Positions 10,059-20,610 of a stretch of 64,000 bases of DNA are shown in pieces. The translations under genes were made by a program, and so were the position numbers. The notes below the pieces were generated by a model. That model made no database searches. It was not told the DNA's origin and saw only the letters and a list, made by a program, of their open reading frames with translations. Source of the DNA: Emiliania huxleyi CCMP1516 (Eukaryota; Haptophyta; Isochrysidales; Noelaerhabdaceae). The DNA is taken from the NCBI RefSeq assembly GCF_000372725.1, contig NW_005201102.1, forward strand, positions 197,587 to 261,586, given 5' to 3'. Numbering within the stretch: position 1 is the first letter of the stretch; the number at the start of each line of letters is the position of its first letter.

Positions 10059-10164
10059 TATCTAGCACTCGAGAGGAGACATACGCTACGTCCCACGTCC
10101 TCCGCCGCACTGCACTGTCTTCACACCACTCGCAGCCCGCGTCTCCCCGCGGCGCTCCGAGCAC

Positions 10165-10647
10165 TTGGCACGAGGAGAGCGTGCTCGCGCCCCGAGGGCC
10201 GGCGTGTCCTCGTTAGGCCGCGCCTACTCCAAGGCAGACTTTGTCTCCTTCTACGGCGGGACGGCCGAGTGGGAGAGAAGCCCCGTCTACCACCCCCCCG
10301 CGGGGCCGGGCGGCGCCGCCCCCTCCGAGCACCACAAGTCGGCAACCGAGGCAAAGGCGGAGGCGCTGCTCCACTCAAAGACGGGACAAAAGATGCAGGC
10401 GGCTGCCGCTGACTGGGGCCTGCCCGCCAGCTCCGAGGACGCGGCAGAGCTCGACAAGCAGGCCGCCTCCTTCCTCGGCTCGTTTGTGACCGCCGCGCCC
10501 GCCTCCGCCTCGCGGCCCCCGCGGCGCGGAGTGCCGGCGCTGGCTGTCGCCGGAGCCGCCGGCCTCGCGGCCGCCGCTCTCGCCGCGGCGTGGAAGGTGT
10601 CGGCGCGACGCCCAGCTGCGAGTCCGGCCGGCCCGTCGCTCGTCTGA
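10165..10647 (+). CDS. Ala-rich protein with C-terminal membrane helix, possibly the 3' exon of the preceding gene
   Basis: The open frame ends at TGA 10645-10647. From about residue 17 it reads as ordinary protein (GRAYSKADFVSFYGGTAEWE, KSATEAKAEALLHSKTGQKM) and ends with a hydrophobic Ala/Leu helix (VPALAVAGAAGLAAAALAA) and a short basic tail, a typical membrane anchor. No family is recognised. The Ala-rich style and AAADW-type motif resemble the gene at 8600-9765, so it may be its continuation across the minisatellite introns. The start is not defined. Confidence 0.4.
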   Translation: MARGERARAPRAGVSSLGRAYSKADFVSFYGGTAEWERSPVYHPPAGPGGAAPSEHHKSATEAKAEALLHSKTGQKMQAAAADWGLPASSEDAAELDKQAASFLGSFVTAAPASASRPPRRGVPALAVAGAAGLAAAALAAAWKVSARRPAASPAGPSLV

Positions 10648-12283
10648 GCGGCTCCCTCGACCCCCCGGGGCGGGCCTGGTTGTCAGGCCAGGCAGGTGTG
10701 CCAGGATGCCGGAGGGCGGATCGCATACGGAAGGCGTGCATGCCAAAACCCCAGCGCTCGTGCGTCAACCACATGCAACATGCACATGCACATGAGATGT
10801 GCATGTCTCGCCACTCTGGTCCTGTGCTGTTGTGTCGGGGAAATCCATGCTTGTGTAGAGTAGAAGTCGGGTGCGTGCCTCTCGCTCCACAGCGCTTACT
10901 TACGCGTTACGGCTCGTAAACTTGCGATGTGTCGTGCTTTAGCGAGCGAAGTGGGTGAGACTGATGATGCTCATTCGCCTTACATAGGGAGCGTTCAGCT
11001 GCACTGGGCGGGCTTCACAGGCATCAGGGTGGTGCTAACGGTACGGTGTAAGTCGGTAAGGTACGCGAAAGGAATCGACGCGATGTGCAACCGGCGCAGG
11101 GCGAGACGAGGGAGGGAGCAGCGAGGACTTTGCGGAGATCAGCAGGAGGATGTACGAAGAGAGAGATTAGGAGCAGCAGGGACCCGAGGGACCATGTGGA
11201 AGACGGCTAGTGCTAGTGCCTAGTCCGACACCCCCATCGGGAGGACGACCCCGGCTAGTCGCCGACCACTGAGACACCCACAAAGAACCCTCGCCTGCAC
11301 AAAGATCGCACGGGTGGGGACCTGTTCCTTTTTACCCCTCTCACAGAGAGTGCGCTTCTTGGGGCACTTGGAGTGCGGTTGGTAACCGCACGCCCAGGGC
11401 CCCGGAGGGCCGGCGGGCCCGCGGGCCGGGGAGCTAAGAAGCGCACCCAGCGGGCCGGATGGTCGGGATTGCGGGCTAGAGAGCCCTAGCCCTGGGGGAG
11501 TGCGCGGCGGCAGGGCCATAACACGGGTCTTCGAGGGATACTCCGCGCTTTGGGTGTCCCCAGCGGCGGAGCGTCTTTATTATTTTATTCGTTATGCTCT
11601 GCAGCTGGCTTTCGGTGGAAGAGAGATGGCAGATGCCGTGCGCTCCCTCAAAGCTCAATCACGGGACGACAGACTTTGAGCTCTGGGAAGACACACCCGG
11701 CCAACGACCATGACACCGTAAAGCGTAATGCACACAACACTGTCAACAGCAGGGGCAGAGCTCAACTTAACTGTGAACGTTGAAGGCACATGGCACAATT
11801 AAGATGCGGTGGGCTCCGCACTGACTCTCATGACTTGCTACTTCACACTGTGCGTAGTCAGAATGTCTCTCTCGCGCAGATTACGCTAGGTCTCAGACTT
11901 CCTAAGTCATACGGACCCGAGACTAACGCAAACCAGGCAGAGAGCAAGCCCCCTGCAAATCGCAAGCCCACAGTGGCGCTCTAGCCGTTGCGGCCTCTCC
12001 GAGCTGCGCAGACACCTCAGCGTCCCCTCAGCGGCACCCTCACCACCATACTTGATGTGCCTCGCCCAATCTTTTGCTTCACCGCCCGCGCCTCCTCCTG
12101 CGGCCCGGCGCGCTTGAACGATGGCGACCGCGGAGTGTTCTCATCCGGGGGGGGTGTCATACACAACAAAACACGGGGCTTGCTACAACAACAAAGACGC
12201 CGTTCACTAGTGGGGTGTCATCGCGGTGGTTCGTTCAAAAGCGATCGCTGGCCCCCGCGACATCCGCCGCCTTTGAGATCACG
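10648..12283. other. Intergenic, no supported gene
   Basis: No family signature on either strand. CATGCA-type alternating repeats occur at about 10771-10806. A GC-rich block at 11390-11480 contains GCGGGCCGGATGGTCGGGAT, nearly repeated at 31.9 kb. Confidence 0.55.
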
Positions 12284-12693
12284 ATGGCGTACAAGGCGCC
12301 CGCCTCCGCCCCCACTCGAGTCCTCACTCTGCTCGCGGAGCGTCGGGCGGCGCGCGCAAGCGATCATCCCGCCGCTTCATCCCGCACCGCAGGAGGGAGA
12401 GTGGACCGTCGGCCCGTGGGACTGCTGCAGCGACCCGAGCGCGGGCTGCCTCGTGCGTGTGCTGCTGCGCGCCCTGCGCCGTCGGCCAGGTCAAGGAGAT
12501 GGTCACGACGGGGAACGCGTCGCCCTCGTTCACCGGAGACATGACGACGTGCGCCTGTATGGTGGAAAGAGTCGTGATGTCTGATGAACGAAGCCCGAGT
12601 ACGGGGGCCAGGCCGCAGGCGCGGCACAGTCTGACCCACAGCGCTTGGCCGCTTTTGCGGCTTGGCGACATTGGTCACGCCCATGTGCCATGA
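12284..12693 (+). CDS. PLAC8-like Cys-rich protein, frameshifted
   Basis: The characteristic PLAC8 pattern is seen: EWTVGPWDCCSDPSAGCL in one frame and CVCCCAPCAVGQVKEMV in the next frame, only a few bases apart near 12450-12457. PLAC8 proteins are small Cys-rich, usually membrane-associated proteins linked to metal tolerance and cell-size control in plants and animals. The switch needs a one-base correction with no room for an intron, so it is an assembly error or an inactivating indel. The ATG at 12284 (MAYKAPASAP) is the likeliest start, with an intron or second shift before the Cys motif. AATAAA at 12711 fits a 3' end. Confidence 0.5.
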
Positions 12694-12710
12694 GCCATGT
12701 GTGCGCGGTA

Positions 12711-12716
12711 AATAAA
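12711..12716 (+). terminator. Possible polyadenylation signal AATAAA
   Basis: AATAAA about 20 bp after the last in-frame stop of the PLAC8-like gene. A canonical animal/plant signal, but its use in this lineage is not established. Confidence 0.3.
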
Positions 12717-13744
12717 GCTTGTTCAATGTTCAACAACGAACAACAACAAAATGTTGACATATGTGATAGTTGGCGTCCAGTCGATGGCGGAAGTTGAGAT
12801 GACATATCTTGTTCTTGTAAAGCCGTATCTTGACAACCGTTGTACGGTAGTACCTAGTGGTAGTAGTGGAACGTAGCGGCAACGGGATGTTCCAGGAAAG
12901 CGCGGACATGATTCACGAGAAAATCGCCGCCATCCGAGCCGCGATCGAACTCCCTGTCTGTGCGTGCTCGCCTCTCACACTCGCCTCTCACACTCGCCTC
13001 TCACGCCCTTCCCCCCCCCCCCCCCCTCACGCAACCGCAGGCGGGGCGGCATGAGAAGCCGGCATGCCGCGGCTCAGCTTCAGGTGAGTTCATCTTGCCG
13101 GCGGTACCCGACGCTGCTCGAACGGCAGTTGTCGACCGCCGGCAGTTGACCGGCAAGAACCAAGATGAAGTCCACCGCACTCACAATCGGGATGTCCTGA
13201 ACCGCCTCGCCGAGGCGCACAATAGTCCTCAGTCTGGCGAAGGCCAACTCTGTCATCCCGGGCCGCCGCTTACATCTCTCCCGCGACCGGTACCTCGCTT
13301 GGGAGGTACCGGGCAAATCGAGGTACTCGGCTTGAAATGAGCGGTACTGCATACCTTTACTTGTTTACAGGGTAGGGGGTAAGCGAGTCCGTGGGGGGGG
13401 GGGGGGGGGCTAAAGGGACGGCATGGACACAAAAGGCCGTGCGCGGTGCGAATCGCCGCGGAGCAGCCTGTGAAGCCCGAACCAACAATGCGCGAGATCG
13501 GCCATGCCATCGGCGATGCCATCAGCGATGCCATTGACGCCGCACTTCCTGTCCTCGCTCACATGAGAGCTTGGTCGGAAACCGTTTTTTCTCTGCTGGC
13601 CGCAGATCTATTCCAGTGTGATGTGCTGCTCTAGCTCCATACACTTGCCGTTGTCGCAGCTGTGGTATACGCAGGCCGCAACGTGTGGCGCGAATCCCGC
13701 GATCTCGCTCTCCTCTATCTGGCCTTCATGTTCCTGCTTCCCCG

Positions 13745-13796
13745 AATGACGTGTGAGTGTTAGAGTTGTTTGGTATTGCTAAAAATCTCCCTCTCA
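13745..13796 (+). repeat. Dispersed element tail (copy 1)
   Basis: GACGTGTGAGTGTTAGAGTT followed by GTTTGGTATTGCTAAAAATC and a CT tract. The same sequence lies downstream of the ORF at 53576-54325 and, inverted, at about 62484-62530. Confidence 0.9.
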
Positions 13797-13828
13797 ACAA
13801 TAGATCGATGGTACGTGCCTCCCTGTGT

Positions 13829-13884
13829 TTCTGGCCTGGCGTTTGTGCCCCGTTTGTGCCGCGTGCCGTGCCCCCGAGTTCATA
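13829..13884 (-). repeat. Dispersed ~55-bp repeat, inverted relative to 24368-24419
   Basis: Reverse complement of 24368-24419 with two or three differences; shared core CGGCACAAACGGGGCACAAA. Both copies lie within 150 bp of an AAAATTCTTTT motif, suggesting pieces of one element family. Confidence 0.85.
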
Positions 13885-14756
13885 TTAATCAATAGATCTA
13901 TGTGTGTGGTGGCGCCACAGCTGGCTATGCGCGGGCCTGCCGCTCGCCGCCGCCCTCTTTGCCGTCGTCCGCTCGCAGCTCTTCTTGCTGTCTAACCCTC
14001 GTAAAATTCTTTTGAGGCTAAGATTCTGTATGCATATCTGTGCGACCGCCTTTGGTTGTAAAATTCTTTTGCAAGCGCGCCAGTCTCGCCCAGTGTATAA
14101 ATAAATAAATGGAGCAGACATCTCGCCCAGTGTTGTGCGAGGGAGTTTGCTGTGTATCGCGCGCCTTGCGGGGGGGGCGCGGAAAAGAGGAACCTCTTAG
14201 CGCCATCGCCACGGTGCTGCATGCAGCGCCGGGCGACGACGGCTTACCGCCTCCCGGTCCCCCTCGGCACACCTCCGCTGCTCAATGTTTGACGGCTCGA
14301 ACCCGTGAAGCTTCCCCGTGCGCGGGTTACCCCGCACACGGGTCTGCCTGCCAGCCACGTATCCACGCAAGCGTGGTCCGCGTGCATGGCATACAGGCGT
14401 CCGCCAGACAGCGCAGAGGCTAGGCGACCGGGGAAGGACTAGCTCAAGGGCAACACAGCGTCACCAGCCGTTGGCGCGCAGAACGAGTCTGCGGCCCTCG
14501 GTTGGGACGAGTGCGCGACGCGGTTGAACCGCTCAATATGGCCGGCAGCTCGCGAATTGCTTGAAAATTCTTTTGCAAGGCGTCTCTTCGCCGCACGAGG
14601 CATCCCAAAATCACATGCTGAGCTGACGCTCGCCCGCCGTAGCTGCGCCAACGCCTCTCGCACCTCGTCGCGGAGCTCGTCCTGTCACGTCGACGTAGGC
14701 GCTCCTCATCAGCCTCGACGTCGGCCGCTCTCGCTCCCCATCCTGAGCGTCGTCTC

Positions 14757-16709
14757 ATGCTCTGCATGCTGCTTTTCATCGCGTCCGAGGCTCGACCGCC
14801 AGCAGGCATTGCGTCATCATTCAAGGAGCATGGCTATGTTGTCTTGCCTAATTTCTTTGTCAGCTCAGAGCTCACACTCATCCGAAAGCTCATACACTCC
14901 AGCCTGGATGTGCTCCCTTGGGAGCGCAGCATCCAACCAGGCAAAACGTGGGGCCTCACGGCTCCCGACCTCGTCGGCAGCCATGGCACATTTGCGCCAC
15001 TGCTTCCGGCGGTCAGCCTATCACTTGGCAAGCCGCGGCTGCACGACGCGCTCCGCGCCGCACTCAGCGGGTCAAGCTACGTATTTGCCGACATGGGCGA
15101 GCTGCAGATCAATCGCACAAGCGGTTGGCACCGCGACATCCTGCATGGGGCCGATGCGTCCGCGTACACAAACTACGATTTGTGGGCGGAGCCAGGTTCG
15201 GGCGAAGCCTATAACATGGTGCGACTCATCGTCTACTTTGAGGACCACGATGGCGATGGCGGCGGACTGCATGTGTACCCAGGCTCGCACCAACAAAAGG
15301 GCTGCAAATCAAGGCGCTGCAGTGGTGCACAGCCGTTTATCGAGGTGCCGCAAGAGTTACTCAAGGTGGCCACACCGACGATACTGCGGCTGCACGAAGG
15401 CGATGCTGTGCTCTTTGATATGCGCCTAATTCACCGCGACCTCTTTGACCCCGCCACGGGAGGCGAATGCACGTCCTTACAGCTGACATTTGGGGCGCGC
15501 AACGTATTCACCGAGGAGTGGCGCGCCGGAGACAAGCTGAGGAGGGCGCGCGTCCTAGCGAAAGCAATTGAGAAAGGCGCTGCAACTACGCCACTTCTTC
15601 AGGCGAATGCGGCCGGGGGCGAGGAAAGAAATACAGGAACGTGCAAACTCGTGAGGCAGGCAAGCGTCGCGCCGTGCGAGCTCGGCCGCAGCTTCGGGTG
15701 TGACGCTGCGAACGGCAGCATGTGGGTCGCCAACTGTCGCGGAACGTTTCGCTGCGCAGGGATCAAGGTGCCCTGCGGGTATCCTCCCGGTCGTCCAGCG
15801 TACAACTGCTCGTGCGCTACACCTGCTCGTGCGCAGGGCCGACGGGCGATGCGGCAGGCGAATCAGCGAACGCATTTGCGTGGCCGTGTCGTCGCGATCT
15901 GCGGCCCCGCTAGTTACGTCTCTTCATCGAGCGACGCAATGGGCATAGCACACCTCAGCAATGCGGTGGAACACGTTGTGCACCTGAACACGCGCGTAGA
16001 GGCCGGGCGGATGCGATTGCCGCCTGGGTGCTCAACGCGCTCCGACACCGTGTATCACGCCGGGGCAGTGCTTGGCGTCAAGGTGGGGGGCGTAGATCGT
16101 GCCACTGCGTACAACGCGCTCACCGCCGAAACCGTGCGTGCCTACTACGACGGCGGGGTCCAGGAGATCGTCCTCGCCGTCGAGTCTAGAAGTGTCCAAC
16201 GCACAGTCAACTTCGATGCGCTCAGCCGTGGGTTCAGCGGGTCAGGCATGCGCTTCCGCAAGCTCAAGCCTTCGGATGTTGGCGGCGACGAGCATCGACA
16301 CTTGCGCACTGGCATGAAGGCTCTGCTTGATGTGCTGCGGCAGCGCCCCGCCGCGGTGCTCTTGTTCGGCTTCGACTTCTATAGCGGCACCGACTTGGGC
16401 TTTTCAGACTATTATCGCGGCGTCAGCTCGCCTCTATCGTCATTCCACTCTACACGGGATGAGCTGCTACTCTTCCGCCGTCTGCTGAGGCAGCATCGCA
16501 ACACTCTCTTCATCGACAGCAAGCTGGCTCGAGTGCTCGAACAGCACTTTGCATTACCTTTTACCTATGCCCGCACGAGCCCGAACGCTACACTGCCGTC
16601 TTTTCTCGCGCGTGATGTAACGCCCACCGCTTTCGTTTGGCTGTCGCCACCCGTCGCGCCGCCGGCGCCGCGGCCGATCCTTCGGTACGCTCACCGACGA
16701 CCCGAATAG
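14757..16709 (+). CDS. Phytanoyl-CoA dioxygenase domain fused to a glycosyltransferase-like domain
   Basis: Single exon, 650 residues, start ATG with a hydrophobic N-terminus (MLCMLLFIASEA) suggesting secretory-pathway entry. Residues ~20-260 form a PhyH-type Fe(II)/2-oxoglutarate dioxygenase: GYVVLPNFF at the start, GWHRDI supplying the HxD metal ligands, and LIHRDLFDP supplying the distal His. A Cys-containing linker (~280-360) follows. The C-terminal half begins VVAICGPASY, has SDAMGIAHLSNAVEHVVHLN and ends with LLFGFDFYSG, a layout like sialyltransferase-type (GT29-like) enzymes. Such a protein could hydroxylate and glycosylate in the Golgi. The dioxygenase call is firm; the glycosyltransferase call is by motif layout. 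Confidence 0.7.
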   Translation: MLCMLLFIASEARPPAGIASSFKEHGYVVLPNFFVSSELTLIRKLIHSSLDVLPWERSIQPGKTWGLTAPDLVGSHGTFAPLLPAVSLSLGKPRLHDALRAALSGSSYVFADMGELQINRTSGWHRDILHGADASAYTNYDLWAEPGSGEAYNMVRLIVYFEDHDGDGGGLHVYPGSHQQKGCKSRRCSGAQPFIEVPQELLKVATPTILRLHEGDAVLFDMRLIHRDLFDPATGGECTSLQLTFGARNVFTEEWRAGDKLRRARVLAKAIEKGAATTPLLQANAAGGEERNTGTCKLVRQASVAPCELGRSFGCDAANGSMWVANCRGTFRCAGIKVPCGYPPGRPAYNCSCATPARAQGRRAMRQANQRTHLRGRVVAICGPASYVSSSSDAMGIAHLSNAVEHVVHLNTRVEAGRMRLPPGCSTRSDTVYHAGAVLGVKVGGVDRATAYNALTAETVRAYYDGGVQEIVLAVESRSVQRTVNFDALSRGFSGSGMRFRKLKPSDVGGDEHRHLRTGMKALLDVLRQRPAAVLLFGFDFYSGTDLGFSDYYRGVSSPLSSFHSTRDELLLFRRLLRQHRNTLFIDSKLARVLEQHFALPFTYARTSPNATLPSFLARDVTPTAFVWLSPPVAPPAPRPILRYAHRRPE

Positions 16710-18005
16710 CGCAACGCCGCCGTGGACCGCGTGCCGCTGCAACCTCGGTGCGGCCGTGCGTCTCAGCTCCGCTGGCGCGCTGGACCGGGCGCTGCGCGTG
16801 CACGCGCCGCCGGATTGGAGCCCGAGCGCAATCGCGCCGCATCGACACCGCCATCCCAACTCCACGCTAGTCAACGTCGCGCAGCCGGGGTCGCCGCTCG
16901 GCGTGTACCGGACGTGCACGCGGCAGCTCGTGCCGCCGCGCGCCGACGTCATCGTAGTCGACGCGGCGGTCATCGACGAGCAGCGCTCCAACCTGGAGAA
17001 TGTGCTGCGGCGGCTGCTCGCGCTGCAGGGCGCGCCGGCGGTGATCCTCGCCAACTTCGTGCGCTGGTGCGACCCCGAGGTTGGGCCGTGTGACGCCCGT
17101 TGCCAGCGCATGCCGGAGCACGTGCGCCTCAAGTCCAACCGCCAGATGGCCGCAGATGGTTCGTGCTACCAGCAGCCGTACCTCAACTCGAGCCTCGCGC
17201 GGGCGGCGCGGCGCGAGGCTCCGCTGAACGAGCTGGCAGACCACTACGACCTGCCCGTCCTCTCGGCGCGCGCCGCCTTCTCCGACGCCGTCGCGCGCGG
17301 CCTCGCCGGCTTCGATCCGCGGAACCTCACGAGCGACAGCCTGCACCCGCCCTTTTGCACGCTGGACGACTTGGAGCGCGGCGGGCACGGCGCCTGCCGC
17401 GGTTCGCTGCTCCTGAGCAGCCTGGTGGTGTCGTACGTGCACTCCGTGTTCGACGCCGCCCGCTCGCCTCACGCGCACGGCGGTGGCGGAGGGGCGAGCG
17501 CCCGCCCGCTGCCGCCGCTGCTGTGGCAGCGCCGCGTAACCAGCGGCGGGGCGACGAGATCGACCAGGCGTGCTTCGCGTGGGGCGCGTCGCGAGCGAAG
17601 CCGCCCCCCGTCGTCGCCGCCGACGGCTTCCGCTACACGGAGACGGATACGGCGACGGAATGGGAGGCCGCGCCGGGGCCCGCCCGTCGGCCAAAGCCCG
17701 GGAGTCGACTGACGCTCCGCTTGGATACATCGGCGCTCTGCGCGGCGGACGCGCGAGGGCGTTGCACCGTCGCTCCGGCGCGCAGAATCTCGATCGCGCT
17801 GATGTACCTCTCGTCCTATTCGGCGATGGGACAGGGTGCAGTCACGTGCGACGGCGGCTGCTCGTGCGAGCGCACCGAGTTTGACGCGTACCGAGGCGCC
17901 GAGGCGAGCCAGCGCGACGTGTCGCTGTGGCAGGAGGTCGCCGTCGGATCGGTTGTGATGCGACCGTCCGCGGAGAGTGATCAGGCCGTAGCCTCTCGCC
18001 TCTAG
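16675..18005 (+). CDS. SGNH/GDSL-type hydrolase with C-terminal beta-sandwich, frameshifted
   Basis: Begins in an open frame overlapping the end of the PhyH gene (SFGTLTDDPNSATPPW), with no ATG in view, so the start is unresolved. NVAQPGSPLG and LTSDSLHPP fit the central and catalytic blocks of SGNH hydrolases (esterases acting on polysaccharide or lipid esters). The C-terminal part (ISIALMYLSSYSAMGQGAV, CDGGCSCERTEFDAY) is a module I associate with these proteins in haptophytes and other algae. A 14-bp insertion flanked by an 8-bp imperfect direct repeat (17527-17534 and 17541-17548) breaks the frame; removing one repeat period restores LLWQRRGDEIDQACFAWG. A fusion to the upstream gene is possible. 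Confidence 0.6.
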
Positions 18006-18179
18006 ATGAGCACTGGGTGAGTGGGATGTGGTCGTCAGACAGTGCATTGTAGACGGCGTTTGCTCGATGGCCAAGCAGGCTGCCCGCCGAGGCGGCCAAG
18101 GCCGGTGCACTTCGCGAGCTCCCCAAATATCGCAGCCTCACCGTCCCACTGCGCCGCCAAGTCGCCGGCCGTTGCGCTC

Positions 18180-20610
18180 TCCGCCTTTGCGCCATCGCAC
18201 GAGGCCGCCGCCGCCGCCGTACCAGCGGTGGAGAGCGAGATGGGCAGGGCGCTCTCGCGGCTGCCTCCCGCGGCGCGCCAGCCGCACGTCGAGGCGGCCG
18301 TGCTGTCGGTGCTGGAGGACCTCACCGGCGCAGGCGGCCTCACCGCCGACACGCCGCTCATGGAGGCGGGCATCGACTCGCTCCGGCTCCCTCGTCAAGC
18401 TCAGCGTCGACCGAGCGGCTCGCGTGGCCGTGCTCGAGCTGAACGACCCCGAGCACTTCAACGCCATCAGCGCTGAGATGGCGGACGACATGCTGCGGGC
18501 GGTGCTGTGGCTTCGCTCGCAGCCGCCGACTCGAGTCAAGGCGGTGGTTCTGCAGGGGCGAGGGTCGCACTTTTGTCCAGGCGGCAATACGCACCGGCTC
18601 GGCCGAGACACCTTCAAAACCTCGACGGCGGCGGCGCGGAGGTCATCGACCTGTTTGCCGGCTTTGTCGCGCTGCGCACGCTGCCGGTCCCAGTCATCAG
18701 CGCGGTGCACGGCACCGTGCTGGGCGGCGGCATGGCGATCGCGCTGCTCACGGACTGCATCGTCGCCTCTGAGGACGCCACCTTCCAGTACGGCGAGCTT
18801 TCGCGCGGCCTCACGCCGGCCGGCCTCTTCACGCGCAGCCTCTCCGAGGTGGTGGGGCACGCCACTGCGATGCAGCTCTACCTGCGCGATGATAAGCTGA
18901 GCGCGTCGCAGGCCCGAGGCGTCGGCCTCGTGCAGCACGTGTGCACGACGGCGGCGGCGCAGGGTGCCGCCGGCTCGCTTCGCCTTCGAAGGCACCACGG
19001 GCGTTGCAGCCGTCGAGCTGACTGGCGTGCGGGCCTCGCTTCTCGCAAGGCAGCTCGAGGCGGCCCTTCAGGAGCTGCTCGGCATCTCGAGGCAGCAAGG
19101 CGCGCGCGCGCTTGTGCTGACTAGCACCGGCTGGAAGGGCTCTGCTAACGACTCGTCCACCGAGCTGAGTGCCGCCCTCGCCGGCCTGCTGGCACTGCAT
19201 ATCCCGCTCGTCTGCGCGTTGCACGGCGAGGTGAGTGGACCGGGGATGGTGCTGAGCGAGGCCGCAGATTACCGGGTCGCCGAGGCGGAGAGCAGTGCGG
19301 CTCGTGGCAGCCTGTCTCAAGAGAGCAGGCAGGGCGTCGAGGCCGCCTCGGAGCGAGCGCTCGAGTTTGCTGCGTGGCTGGCGGTACAATCGCGGGTCGG
19401 GCTGGCAGGGACGCTCGGGCTGATGCGGCAGCCCTCGCAGCGCCTGAGCCCGACAGTGCTCGCTCGTCAGCCGCTGAGGGCGGCACTAGACGCAGCTGTC
19501 CCGCGTGATGATGCCGCAGAGCCATCGGGGAGGCCCGTGGCCTACACGCTGATGCGAGCGACCGAGAGCGGGAGCGCGCCTCCTGCGGCAGCAGCAAACG
19601 AGGCACAGGTTGAGGTGAGTGGGCTAGCCTTGAGCCTCGTTGCTGCCATCGCGGAGGAGCCCAGCGTCGACCCGCTCGAGGCTCTGAGGGCGGTGTGGCA
19701 GGACCGTCGCCGCACAACCACTCCCGATGACGACCCTCCCCCGCCTGCCCACGCCGACGAACGAGTCCAGCCCTCGGTCGTCGACCCTCGCCACCCGAGC
19801 CTCCTCCTCCTGCGGCGCGCCAAGGCAGCCTCGAAGCAGCCCCCGCTTGTCATTGCCCACGGCCTTCTCGGCGACCACCGCGGCTACGGGAGGTTGTGGA
19901 GCGGCGCCCTCGAGACGTGCGACGTCTATGCACTCCGGAACCGTGGCCTCGACGGCTCAGAGGCTTTCGCCCTCGACCCGGCTGGCGCGGCGGCAATCTA
20001 TGGTCAGCGAGTACGCGGCTGCTCTGGTCGCTGTCTTTGCTGAGACGCCCTTTGACCTGCTCGGCGCGTCTTTTGGCGCGGTCCTCGCGCAGCACGTCGC
20101 CAACGCGGCGCGCGAGAAGGGCGGCTCTCCTCGCCGCGTGGTGCTCCTCGACCCGCCTCCCGCGTGGAGCTGCCGGTGCCCAAGATGCTCACCAGCCTCC
20201 GCCTCGCCGCCATGGGCGTGCTTCTCATACACCTCCGCGTAGAGATGGGCGCGGATGTGTGGACGCGCTTTCCCCAGCTGCGGTCTCTGCCAGAGGGCGC
20301 ACTGCCTCACTTTATCGCCGCGCAGCTCCTTCCGGCCGGGGCGTCGAGCGAGCAGGACCTCAAGGCGCTGGTCGTGCAGTTTGAGCGGCTGCTGCCCGTG
20401 TACCGCCAGTGCCGCCACGCGCTGCACATGCTCGCCGCCAACGCCAAGCCCTTCTCCACCCGCGGCGGCGGAGAGCCGGCGGTGCTGATGCCGCTCTCGA
20501 CTGGCCGCTGGCCTACCTGGCTCGAGATGTTTCCCGGCGTCACAGAGGACAGCCTCTCGCCCTACGGGCCCGCGGTCGCGCTGCGCCTCGACGTCATTAG
20601 CCGAGACTAA
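18180..20610 (+). CDS. ACP - enoyl-CoA hydratase - hydratase-like - thioesterase multidomain protein, with several frameshifts
   Basis: Domain order: an acyl carrier protein (TPLMEAGIDSL, Ser being the phosphopantetheine site, near 18355-18385); a crotonase/ECH domain (GSHFCPGGN, then HGTVLGGGMAIALLTDCIVA with the oxyanion-hole glycines and YGELSRGLTPAG); a second, more degenerate ECH-like domain (HIPLVCALHGEVSGPGMVL); and an alpha/beta-hydrolase thioesterase (VIAHGLLGDHRGY, then LLGASFGAVLAQHV with the nucleophile GASFG). This resembles polyketide beta-branching ECH pairs. The frame changes near 18385, 18620, 18960, 20000 and 20165 with no space for introns, yet each domain is well preserved. 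Assembly indels are therefore more likely than long decay. Not enough is seen to name a product. Confidence 0.6.

Larger units (their letters stand above)
12717..14756. other. Intergenic with mobile-element remnants
   Basis: No gene supported. It holds homopolymer runs (poly-C near 13011, poly-G near 13395), a dispersed tail at 13745-13796, an inverted-repeat partner at 13829-13884, and three copies of an AAAATTCTTTTG motif (about 14000, 14060 and 14565). Confidence 0.55.
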
